A DNA stretch of 64,000 nucleotides, taken from assembly GCA_032718865.1 (NCBI GenBank), contig JALUTQ010000024.1, forward strand, positions 419,501-483,500, read 5' to 3'. The position numbers were made by a program, and so were the translations under genes. The notes under the pieces were generated by a model. It made no database searches and had not been told where the DNA came from. It worked only from the letters and a program-made list of their open reading frames with translations. How positions within the stretch are numbered: the stretch's first letter is position 1; each line of letters begins with the position of its first letter. This stretch comes from Tilletia caries (Eukaryota > Basidiomycota > Exobasidiomycetes > Tilletiales > Tilletiaceae). This document shows, one piece after another, positions 13,801-24,340 of the stretch.

Positions 13801-15830
13801 GCGTCATTGGAAAGTTGTGTCGAGGATCGGACCGTTCCAAAGGTGTTACGACTCAACATGTTCGTCCCTCGATTCAGGGGAACGTCCTCCTCCTCGACCG
13901 TCCGGGAAGAATCGCCTAGAATAGCTTCAACAGTTCGCTGATCCTTCTCGTCCTCGTCCATCGGCTTCAGCGGCGACGAGCGACCAGAGCGGGGACTGGA
14001 CGATCCATCATCAAGCATGGTCGCAAACTGTCGAGCAATACTGCGGACGCTAGGACGAGCAGGCATGCCACGCCTTGCCATTGGTCGTTGCATTGTTGTC
14101 GGAGGCGTGTTGGCAGTTGCTTGCGGGCCAAAAGTGTCCAAGCTCCGCGAGATAGTGAAGATTGGTGAGCGAGAACCGGGACTTTCTGGACGGCTCCTCA
14201 AGGTGGGGTTGCTCGTAGAGGTAGTCATTCCTGACGGCTGCCGTCTGGTAGGCGAGCTGGCGAGCGATCGTTCCATATCACGCATTCGCTCTCGGTCCCG
14301 ACTTGCAACCGCCGCCATCGCACCACCCATGACACCAGCAGCAGCCGCGGCCCGTCGGCCTGTAGATGAGCCAGATAGGTCAGAGTCGGAGCCTCCACTG
14401 ACGCTGGAGTCGAAGAATCGCGACAATTGTCGGACTTTGCTGGGCGAGGAAGGCTGTGACCCGGAGAGTGATGAGGGTGGGGGTGATTCGACTCGTGTAG
14501 GGTTAGGAGTCTGGGGCGGCGTCTCCAATGTAGTGGAGGCTGTAGACCTCAATGGACTCATGCTTCGCTGAGCGGTCAAGAACGTTTGCGCATTCGAGGC
14601 AGGAGACCGGAGCGGACTCATGTTTCCCGGAGCAGTGAGAAGATTGGGATTCGGGCTGAGACCTTGCTGTTCCCGATCTCGTTGCTGTTGCTGCTGTTGC
14701 AGCATTGTGCGGAATCGCGATCCTAGAGGAGAACCCACTGATACAGTCTGGAAAGGGCTCTGTCCAAGGCGGGCTGGAGGCCGAGGCGGAGGCGCGCTGA
14801 GCTCCGTTCTGGATGTGGCGCTGGTCCCCGAGCTGGAGGGCTCGGCAACTTCCTCAATGGTGTGCACGTCAAAGGTCATCCGAGGTTGAGTTTGAAAGCC
14901 AGCGCGGTATCCAAAGTCGGGGGGAAATCCAAAGTCTTCGTTTTCGTGATGCACAGAACTGAGGTCGGAGCCGTCTGAAAGCTCAACCGTCCGCTGAGCT
15001 ATGGGAAGACCCAGACTGTCCAGCATTGCCGTGTCCTCGGCAGCTTCGCCCTGATTTGGATCGTGTCGATGGTACAAGACACGCAAGTTATGACCAAACG
15101 CCGGGTCGGCAGACTCTTCCGATTGATTGCCGTGGGACGATGAGCCGGAGGAGTGATACGAAACGGCCGTTGAGCCTTCCAGAGCTGTTGGGGCGAGAAG
15201 AGAGTTCACTTCGGCTTCGTCGCCGGCCAAGTTGCCATCGTCTTCCATGTGGCCTGCTAGTAATGATGGAGGATTCGAATGTGGGGGTGGTGAATCATTT
15301 GAAGGCAAGGCGCCGGGAAGAGAACGTGGCCGCATCGTCGGAGAGTGCGGCCGCGTTGCAGGCGATGGGGGGATTGAGTCCTCGGCAAAGGCGGGCCTTC
15401 GGTCTGACATGGATGTCAACATCTCCAGTACCGCGCGCTCTTCTGTCTGAAGCAAATCCTCGGGTTGGGCGAGCTGGGGTGGAGACAATGGGAAACCGGA
15501 TCAGCTCGACCCGGACTTCAGTTCATCGGAGTGGATGGGTCGTAGACTCACCATTTCTCGAGCTTCTTCGACGCCGACGCGTGGTGTTGACTCCGTAGAC
15601 TCGCCCTGATCACCGGTCCCTGGCGCCGGGGTTGGTTGCGGTGACCGAGTTCGGAGAGTCCGGGGTGAAGGATGCGATGGAAAGGATGAGCTAGGGAGGG
15701 GTGCAGAGAGGGACGGAGAATGTGATCGCCCGTGTTCTCCTTGTTGAGGTGGTAGCAATTGCTCGGTTGAGCGTGGGCCTGAGCCCATTGGGGCCGTCCT
15801 GGTGGGCGATGGTGTTCGAGGTGGATTCAT
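7891..15830 (-). CDS. Giant disordered protein with a PH domain
   Basis: One gene of about 2,400 codons read through several exons. Exon 1 is 15552-15830 (MNPPRTPSP...), followed by a 78-nt intron at 15474-15551. The main exon is 15473-11232. A short exon near 11110-11160 encodes KELPIIPGIRWTPGGQ, then a large exon runs to about 8930, and small exons lead to the stop at 7891-7893. The long N-terminal half is Ser/Pro/Thr-rich and probably disordered. One folded module stands out near 13400-13750: GDLWYFNPHRAEPIWIEAQA followed by MERLHWIEAIWYVV, which reads as a pleckstrin-homology domain and so suggests phosphoinositide or membrane binding. The C-terminal third has Lys/Glu coiled-coil segments (KREERDKENQERKDLQ), Ala-rich repeats (DASKEAAKASKEAAVAAKEA) and a Pro/Lys tail of GDKPKEGKEDKPKEGKD type. 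Function is unknown; a cortical or polarity scaffold is only a guess. Confidence 0.75.
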
Positions 15831-16990
15831 GCTTCATAAATGATGACAGCACAGCGAAAGGGCGATAATGAAGTCGTACGCTCCGCGGATGTTGGTGGAG
15901 AAGGCGGAAGCAGGTCAGCTGAGAAACCGAAAGAAAAACCAGATGGGGTGGAAGACGAAGAGGCGGGAGAAGCTGATAGCGAAAGTCGCACGGGCGGATC
16001 GAGATAAACTTGACCTTGATACTTGACGGAGGCGGCTGATATCCTATTGAAGGAGGAGGAAATGAAGACAACCCTCACGCTCTTGAAGGCGGCAAGGAAG
16101 TCGAGTTGGACGTCGGGATGGTGAAGCGGCGGTCGACGATGGTCGTGGGCGAGGATCTGAGCAAGAAGGCCGGAAGGACAGAGTGTGTGTTTAGAGCGAG
16201 CGAGTGTTGCTCTGGCACAAAAGACGCGACGCGATGTTGATCACGAGGGATTGACAGCTTCAGCAAGTTGATGCGCAGGCACTACGTCAGTGTGTCAGGA
16301 ACCATCTTGCGGGCGCGGCCAATTTGCCCGGATCCGATGTTTATCTCGGGCACTATACACTTAAATGCGCGCGCGTCCCGAGTCGCGTCTCATTTCTGCA
16401 TCACGTGCTGCACATCTCGTTCGTGTTGAGCTTGAGCCATCTCCACTCTCCAGCGACCAAGAGAGGAAGCGATGAGGTCGAGGACGAGGACGAGGTCGAC
16501 GAGCACGGCCTGGAGGGTGCTGATGGTGGTCGAGGGCACGATGGTGGGTCCCGCGTTCAGAAGATTCTCAACGGGCCGGCGTAGGCCTCTTCAGCCAAAT
16601 ACTTGACTCTCCGACTGCTTCATGATTCGTCCTCATTCATTCCTCAACGCCTCAACCGCCGGGCACAGACCACTCCTCGGTCTTGGAGGTCAGTCGTGGA
16701 ACAAGCGCGGGAAGGAATGCACGGGGAGGTGGGTGGGAACACTGGGGAGCCCGACTGAGAGAGCTGGATCGTCTCAAAGACTAGGATGACGACCGAAGGA
16801 GATTACATGATTATACAGGAAGGAAGCAAGCAATAAACGAGGCCAGCTCTGCGAGCCATGGCCTATCTTAATATGGATCAGAATACGGCCGGACAAGCAA
16901 AAGGAAGGAAGGCAGGGAGAATAAGATGGTCTTGTTGACAGCCGCGTTGCGCCTGATCGCCACTCGCTCTCGCTGGGAACTAGGCAGTCT
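15831..16990. other. Intergenic region, 1.2 kb
   Basis: Region between the start of the PH-domain gene and the end of NUF2. Several short frames exist on both strands (for example 16324-16584 +, an acidic 86-residue peptide), but none has splice support or a recognisable domain. It is likely the promoter and long leader of the PH-domain gene plus the 3' end of NUF2. Confidence 0.4.
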
Positions 16991-18891
16991 TCACCCGTCG
17001 ATAGGGATCTCCCTCGCCCGAGCGATGCCAACGATGTAGACCTCTGTGGACGTGTAAAAAGGAGGATGAGTGCCTCGCTTCGTCAGACTGGTGTGGGAAA
17101 CGATTGACTCACCCGCCAAGTGGCAGATCGTATTTCGCTCTTGCGTCCTCTCGTTGCAGAACGCTTGATATTCCTCGGTTATCCGATCGAACTGCAACAA
17201 AAGGAAAGCATCCGAAAAATGGTAAGCATACTGGCCATATCGATTGGAGCATGACACTTTGTAGTACGTACCTTTGCTTCCAGCTCGGCCGTCTCCTGGT
17301 TCTTGGCCTTGGCCTTGTCCATCATCTCCGACCTGCGCCGGTTGAGATCGCTCAATGCTGCATGGATAGCTTCCGTCTTGGCTTGATATGCCGCCCGCTT
17401 TTCTTCGAAGCCCTTGTTTAAGCGCTGCAGCCGATCCATCGCAGATTGGATTTGGCGCCTAGTCTGAGAGACCTTCGTGATAAAATCGCGCACCTCGGTT
17501 TGATACTGCTCTATTTCGTCCTGTTTTTGATCTCGCGCAGCGCGCTGTTCGGTAATGCGACTCTTCTCGCCTTCGAGCATTTCCAGAAGGGTGACGCAAG
17601 ATTTCAGTTCCTACATGCGGCAGCAAACAAAGTTCAGTAGAGGTAACTTCCACAGCCAAGCCATGGTCCCCGAGACTCACCATCTCCAGTGCCATCATGA
17701 CTTCCCGTTTTGACTCGAGCGCTCGTGCCCGACGCTCCTCTGTCGCCAGCTCAACCTTATCAGACTGCAGCTGTTGTTGCACCTGATCCAGCCTACCCTT
17801 CAGTTCCTCGGGACTTGAGATAATGCGGCCGTTCAGCTTCTTGATGTCCGTTGCCCATAGCTGAGCCTGATAACTGAGGTCCGTCTGGCACCCGCAGAAC
17901 GATCATACGTTGTCAATTTAGAAAGTGCCCAACTATCACCATAAAAGCATAGAAGGAAAGAACTTACATGCTTTTGTATGCACTCTTGCCTTTCCCCCTT
18001 GAACTGATCCAAGTCGCCCATCAGTTTCTTCTGCTTGGTCTTCAAATCCATAAGTGTCTCTTGAGAGCGGATGTTGTTGTTGCGCGACTGAGCGACATCG
18101 TCACGTTCCGCCTCTCGTTTTGCTCTGCGTTAATGAAGAGGGGTTCTTTCAGCATAGGCATCTAAGAACATGCCGCGTCGGTGCCCAAGCTTGAACTCAC
18201 ATGAGACCTTCTAGCTTGACCCGCATCTCCTCTTCGGTCCGGCGGCGTTCCATGACCCCGGCTTCGATTTCAATATTCGCGTTTACTACCTCTTCGTAAG
18301 TTTGAAGGCGGTCGGATCGGAACCGCCAGAAATTGATGAGGCCACTCAGGTGCCTCTTGAAGCGCTTCGACTGCGGGCGGACGACATCGGAGAAAACAAA
18401 GTCGCGTACTTCCGCTGCGACGAAGAGCTCCTTCCTGAGGGAGGGCGAAACTGGAAAGTTGAGTGCCAGACTTGTGCGCGAAATTATGTCCGGAGTTGAC
18501 TTACAGCTCCTGGTTGAAGATGCGCCAGTACATCCCGTCGGGAAACACTTCCTGAGCAAACGACGCGGTCGAGATGGTCAGTATGAGGAGCACGCTGGGC
18601 ATCTGGACTACGCTGGACCATGCTCACCCTGTAATCCAACTGATTGACCATCTTTGCGCGCACCTCAATCCACTCCTGATTTATGCCGGACAAGCCGTCC
18701 AAGAAAGCCATGAAGCATCTGATGGTAACGGACTGGGTGGGTCTGGCGATGTCGTCTGCGTTCACCAAGAGGCCGAGTTCGGCGAGCACCTGGATGATCT
18801 CGGTCGTCTTGACGGATGGGAAGGAGCTGTGCAGATCCTGAGCGCCGCCCAGCTGCTGTCCCGGATTGGCTGATGTAGACGCATTGGCCAT
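16991..18891 (-). CDS. NUF2: Kinetochore protein Nuf2 (NDC80 complex)
   Basis: Subunit of the NDC80 complex that binds microtubules at the outer kinetochore. ATG 18891 gives MANASTSANPGQQ. The calponin-homology-like head follows (FPSVKTTEIIQVLAELGLLV, then DDIARPTQSVTIRCFMAFLD). Next comes the conserved FKRHLSGLINFWRFRSDRLQ block, and the rest is long heptad-rich coiled coil (for example LEGEKSRITEQRAARDQKQD). Roughly eight introns are used. The last joins ICHLA to EVYIVGIARAREIPIDG and the TGA at 16991-16993. An in-frame ATG at 19020 exists, but the extra residues are not conserved-looking and lie in the divergent promoter. The C-terminus is short after the coiled coil, as in other Nuf2 proteins. 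Confidence 0.88.
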
Positions 18892-19293
18892 GTTGTGCTG
18901 TGTTGAGTATTGAGGACAGCGCGCGTTCAGGTTGATCGCGTTCAGTGAGTGTTGGTGTGTTTGGATTGGGGGGGATGGTGGTGGTAGGAAAGAAGGATAA
19001 CTACATGATTTCACAACCAATAAACCGCACTGGTGTGTTGGTCTTTCGCGTCTCCGCCTCGGCCGAAAGACGCGTCGAAGTCACGTGACTCGCCACTTTT
19101 TTACCAAAAAGGCTCCGAGCAAGGCATCGGGCCTTCCCCCATCAGGACGTGACTCACTCCCGCACTCGGCTCTCAGTATGCTCATCAGTCATCAGTACTG
19201 CCAGCATCGCCTCGAGCTCGCGTCGCACCTTTCCGAGCGCAGCATTACTTGTCCTCTCCGTACTTAGCAAGCGCTTCCCTTGCGCACAACGCC
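18892..19293. promoter_or_regulatory. Divergent promoter between NUF2 and TRL1
   Basis: About 400 bases separate the divergent starts of NUF2 (-) and the tRNA ligase (+), so both promoters must lie here. No TATA box is evident. No other gene is supported. Confidence 0.5.
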
Positions 19294-22200
19294 ATGGCCG
19301 AAGCAATCTCCAGTCAGCTCGCAGCCACTTCGCTCAGCTCTTCTCCCGCGGCAGTCCAGTCCGGCGGAGATGCGGGCCAAAGCGCAAGTGGCCTCGTCAA
19401 AGCTCTCCGGAGGGCGTCCCAGAAGGGGGCCTCGGGCAAGGTTCTGATCAGAAGCACCACGCATTACGTTTCCAAGTCGACGGGCGACCCGGGGTCTTCT
19501 GGCGGAGTCGAATCGGCTAAAGTTGACAACACAGAGAACGAAAGCTATGCTCTCGTATCCTGGAAGACAGCTGAATTCGCGTATCGAAAGTCGGCAGGCC
19601 TCTCATCGGAGCTGCCGACGTTGGCGCGGGGGCTGTTCACCGAGGAGCTTGCCGAGGAAGAGCACCGCATCGTCGTGCGCGGCTACGACAAGTTCTTCAA
19701 TGTCGGAGAGCTTCCCTGGACCAAAGTGAGTTCCTCTCAAGTTCCTGTTTCTTGGTTCTAACTGGGGCGTACTGAAGATCCTTGCTCCGTTTTTATCCTT
19801 TGCTCCAGCCTGCCGCCATCAAGGAGTTCTCGGAGCCACCATACCACCTCACATTTAAGGAAAACGGCTGCATCATCTTCATCTCCGCGCTTTCTCCCAC
19901 TCAAGTTGTTGTGACCTCCAAGCACAGTTTGGGCACCCGCGAAGACGTGGAAATGAGTCACGCCGTCAAGGGTGAAGAATGGCTTGTCCGACACCTAAAA
20001 CAGAAAGGCAAGCGGAAAGAAGACCTGGCCGCAGAACTCTGGCAGCGCAAGGAAACGGCCGTGTTCGAGGTAAGACGCAATCTTCTCCTGTCCGTCCGCA
20101 GGCCCAATGCTCATTTGCTCTGTTTTCCCTGTCAGCTCTGCGATGATTCTTTCGAGGAGCATGTCATCGCATATACTTCAGACAACTCGGGCTTGTACTT
20201 ACACGGGCTCAACAAAAATCAAGCCAGGTTCTCCACTCGTCCCATGGCCGAAGTTGACACGTTTGCGCGCGAATGGGGCTTCATTCCGACACGATGGCTA
20301 GAGATCAACAGCTTGGAACAGGTTGACAAGCTTACTGCCGAAATCTCCCGAACTGGTAGCTGGAAAGGCGAAGCTATTGAGGGATTCGTGGTCAGGACGC
20401 ATATGCCATCCAGCCCAAAACAGATCGCAGACGATCAGCCTGCAGCGCGCCCGCCTTACGAGCCTGGTCAAGAATGGTTCTACAAGATCAAATTCGACGA
20501 GCCGTATCTGATGTACCGCGACTGGCGCGAGCTTACAAGACGGCTGCTCAAGGAAAAGAAGGAGTGGGAGACTTCGAAGAAGGCCAAAAGCGAACCTGCG
20601 GTACACGTACCCATTCCTTCACCGGAGCCTGCAAGACCAACTTCACCCGTATCGGACGAAAACGACGTTGAATCTACGGCCGAAGATCCAAACGCTCCCA
20701 AAAAGTCGAAAAAGCAGCGCAAGAAGGAGCAAAAGGCTGCTAACCAGGAAAAGTACAAAGCACAAGCGATGGCTGCCAGGGCTGCAGCAAATACCGCCCA
20801 ATCGACTCGCCCGCCCCGACCCGAACTACGCTTCAAGCGGCCAAAGACGGTACTCTACGTCGAATGGGCATACGACCTCCTTTGGGGATCCGAAGACGGC
20901 ACCATCCAACCTCAGCCGCAGATGTTCGAAAAGTTCAACCAGGGAAAGGGGATCATTGCGCTCCGAGAGGCATATCTCGACTACTTGCGGACGCCAGAGG
21001 GCTCAAAGCGGTTACGCGAATTGGGGGGTTCGAGGGGTCAGGACACCGACAATTCCGATGATGCTTCGGCTGAGCCGAAGTTCGACAAGACACTCATTGT
21101 ACCCATCGGCGTGCCAGGCAGCGGCAAGACGTCCCTCTTCATCGCCCTGCGGGAGATCTTCCAATGGGGCCACACGCAGTCGGACGACGTACAGACCAAG
21201 AAGACAGGCCCGCAGTTCTTGGTCAACATCGAGAAGGAATTGGCCAAGCACGACGTCGTGATCGCGGATCGGAACAACCATCTGTTCAAGCATCGAGACG
21301 AGATCGTGGGCGTGGTGAACGAGGTGCAGAAGCGCGGGCTGTCTTCTGAATCTGTTGCAGGCGGGAAGGCAGCGAAGTCCAAGTCGGAGAAAAAAGCGAT
21401 TCAGACCAAAGACGGGAACGTGGCGGACAAGCCGAAGACTCGAATCAGGCTCGTCGCGTTGACCTGGGCTTTCGACTCGCATGCTCTCAACGACGTCCAT
21501 CGGATCTGCTCAGAACGGATCATCAAGCGAGGCGACAACCACCAGACATTACGAATCGAAGGTGGAGGGGGAGACGCAAGTACATCGACACCTTCAAAAA
21601 CACGCACCAAAATGCCCCACGAACAGATCCTCTGGAACTTTCTCGAAGAGCTCCAGCCGTTCGGATCAAGTCTGGGCGGCGAAGGCGACGAAGGCCAAGC
21701 GGACGAGCTGTTCGACCGCACCGTCAGACTTGAGATCGAGTATGACCAGGAGAAGGCGCTCCGCACGGCCATCTCCGCCTTGGCGCCCATCCTTGACCTC
21801 ACCCAGCCGAGCGAGGAGCAGATTCGGTTGGGGCTGGAAGCTGCGAGGGCTTATAAGGTCGGTATTCGCAAGGAGTTGAAGGTCCGGTATGGCCGTCGGA
21901 GTGGGAAGGGAGAGGGGGCTGACTCGTCTGCGCCGAGGTATTACGGCCTGACGGTGGAGGCAGACCTAGAAGACCTCATCCCCCGTCTGATTCACCAATG
22001 TGATGATGATGCGCTTCGGGAGGACGCATTACGCGTGTTTGACGAGTTTCGCTCGAACAGTTGCATCGTCCAGCACCCGCACATCACCCTCGTCCATTCC
22101 AACAGCGTCGAGGCGGAGTCGAAGGGGGAGGCGAAAGCGAAGGATGGGGACGGTGTCGGTGCCAAGGCGCGCTGGGAGACGTACGAGCGACTCTGCGCGG

Positions 22201-22586
22201 AGCACGGGTCGGAAGACGACGACAATGACGGAGAAGAAGGAGGCAAAAGCGAGCACCCGCTCACATTCACCTTCATCATCGACAAGCTCGTCTGGGACGG
22301 CCGCGTCATGGCACTCGGCGTCCGAGACGTGCGTCCACCAGTTACGATCCCGGACTTTGCCAAGTTGCAAGGTGGACGCGGAGGCTTCGATCAGGGGCTG
22401 TGGAGGCCGCATATCACCGTCGGTACTGCGCGGGACGACATTCGACCGTTCGAGGCCAATGAAGTCTTACGGCGCGCGGAGAAGCGGGTAGGGAGTGACG
22501 GGAAGGACGATGGGGAGGCCAAGATGATCAGCGCGGATGCGGCGGGCATACATACGTCCGGCAGGCTACAGGGCATGTGGCATTGA
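19294..22586 (+). CDS. TRL1: Trifunctional fungal tRNA ligase (ligase-kinase-phosphodiesterase)
   Basis: Joins tRNA half-molecules after intron removal and, in yeast, HAC1 mRNA in the unfolded-protein response. ATG 19294 sits in a good context (GCCATGGCC); ATG 19249 is an in-frame alternative. Introns are at 19726-19808 and 20070-20135, the second being 66 nt, in frame and stop-free. The adenylyltransferase domain comes first, with the nucleotidyl lysine in TFKENGCIIF and the conserved LCDDSFEEHVIAY...LYLHGLN. A basic linker follows (KKSKKQRKKEQKAANQEKYK). The polynucleotide kinase domain has the P-loop VPIGVPGSGKTSL. The C-terminal cyclic phosphodiesterase domain has both 2H motifs (HPHITLVHS and WRPHITVGTA). 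All three activities look intact. About 900 residues, close to the yeast protein, with an acidic insert before the second 2H motif. Confidence 0.93.
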
Positions 22587-22963
22587 ACCTCGACCTCGGC
22601 CTCGTTCCTCAGTAAACTATAGCGGACCATTGCATAGTGAACAGGAATGGAATCAATGGGATTAAAAGTGCAGAATGACTCTGTAGTATGAATAGAGGTG
22701 TACACGGATGATGATCAGGATGGAGAGAAACTTGAAGGCAGTTGTGGGTAACGTGATGTGTAATGTGTCGCGCACAGGAATGAATCAGCAAGAAAGGCGA
22801 GAAAGCGGAGGGATGAGAAGAAGAACTGAAGTAGAAAGGGAAGAGGAAAGGTGAAGATGCCGTCCGAGTCGAGCGAACAAAAGGTTGGTGAAGGTTGGGA
22901 GGAGGGGAGGAGGGGAGGAGGGAGGAGGGGGGGGTAGCCAACAGCAAGCAGTCCCGATAACAA
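22587..22963. other. Convergent 3' gap, G/A-rich
   Basis: 3' flanks of the convergent tRNA ligase and F-box genes. The last part (about 22890-22935) is a G-rich purine tract of GGAGGAGGGG type. No gene is supported. Confidence 0.5.
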
Positions 22964-24293
22964 TCAAGACTGATCCGCAAAGCTCCACACCCTCACATCA
23001 TTATCATCACTCCCACTAACGATCTTATCATCCCCCAACGCAACACAAGTAACCGCCCCTCGATGCCCCACCAGCGTATTCTGACAGAAGCCCGTCTCCC
23101 GATCCCAAATCTTGATCGTCCGGTCCAACGAGGCCGAGATGATCCGTAACTTGTCGGCGTCGAGGGACCAGACGCCTTGGACGTGCCCGAAGAAGGTGCG
23201 CAGACAGCGGCCCGTGCGGACGTCCCACAGCTTGATGGTGTTGTCGAGCGAGCCGGAGACGAGCACGGGTCGGAGGGCGGCCGAGGTCGTCTTGGATGAC
23301 GAGCTCGTCGCACGGGGCTGGGAGGACGATGTCGACGAGGAGGACGAGGACGGAGGAGGCGGCGCTGATGCTCCTAGAGCAGCAGCAGGCGAGTGCCCAC
23401 GGGCATAATGCATACTAGGCGACCCCGCCCTCGCATTCAACTCCGAGCTAAACCCAGACGAAGCCGAAGTAACCGCCGCCCCCAAAATAGCTGCATTCGA
23501 AAGCCGCATATACCCACCACTCGGCGGCTGCCCACCAGCCCTCTGAGCCGAATGCGCATCCTGCTCATCAAACGCCTCGCTCAAGGGACCCTCGATGTCG
23601 CCCATCTCCGCATCGAGCGGGATCGAGGGAACCAGGCCGGCCGCTTCGAGTCTCTGTTGCACGTGAGCCAGCACGGGGTCCAGCGCTCGTCGATGTCTCG
23701 GGCTCGGGTCGCCGCTGCCGACGCCTGCGAAGGGACGTCGGACACCTGTAGTCTCGTCCGTAGCACTCTCATGGACAAATTCAGTCGTCGGTGCGCCGCC
23801 ACTGCTGTTCCCGCGGCCAATCGTCGTCGTCGTCGTGATCGTCGGCTGCTGTTGCTGCTGCTGTTCATCACCCATACGCCCGTTATGCCGGCCATACGAG
23901 CGCATAGGATCCGCAAGCGGCGAGGGGAACGTCGCATTCGACGCCGACGAAGGACCCGCACCAGCAAAGGAGTTACTCGAGCCCATGACGGGACTGTGCC
24001 GCACGACCAGCCCGGACGGCACCGGCGCATTGCTGCTGCCGTGGCTGTGGCTCGGAGCCGGGCCTAGTCCGGATCCACTCCGACTGCGGCTCGGACCGCG
24101 GACGATGGTGCATCCGCCGTCGCTTGACGGGCCGGCAACTGCGTTTCCGCCGCCACCGCCCGTCGAGGTCGAAGACCCACCGGCCCGCAGGTGGAAGTAC
24201 GACTCGCCATTCGCGCCACCACCCGGCTGATTGGAGCCAGAGGCAGTCGACCCGTTAAGATACTGATGACGATTCTGCATCGAGCTACCACCC

Positions 24294-24340
<47 letters not shown>

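Noticed and set aside
12000..15600. Possibility that the long minus-strand frame is two or more genes
   Set aside because: Exon junctions at 15474-15551 and near 11110-11232 keep the frame and have consensus splice sites, and no internal promoter or stop separates them.
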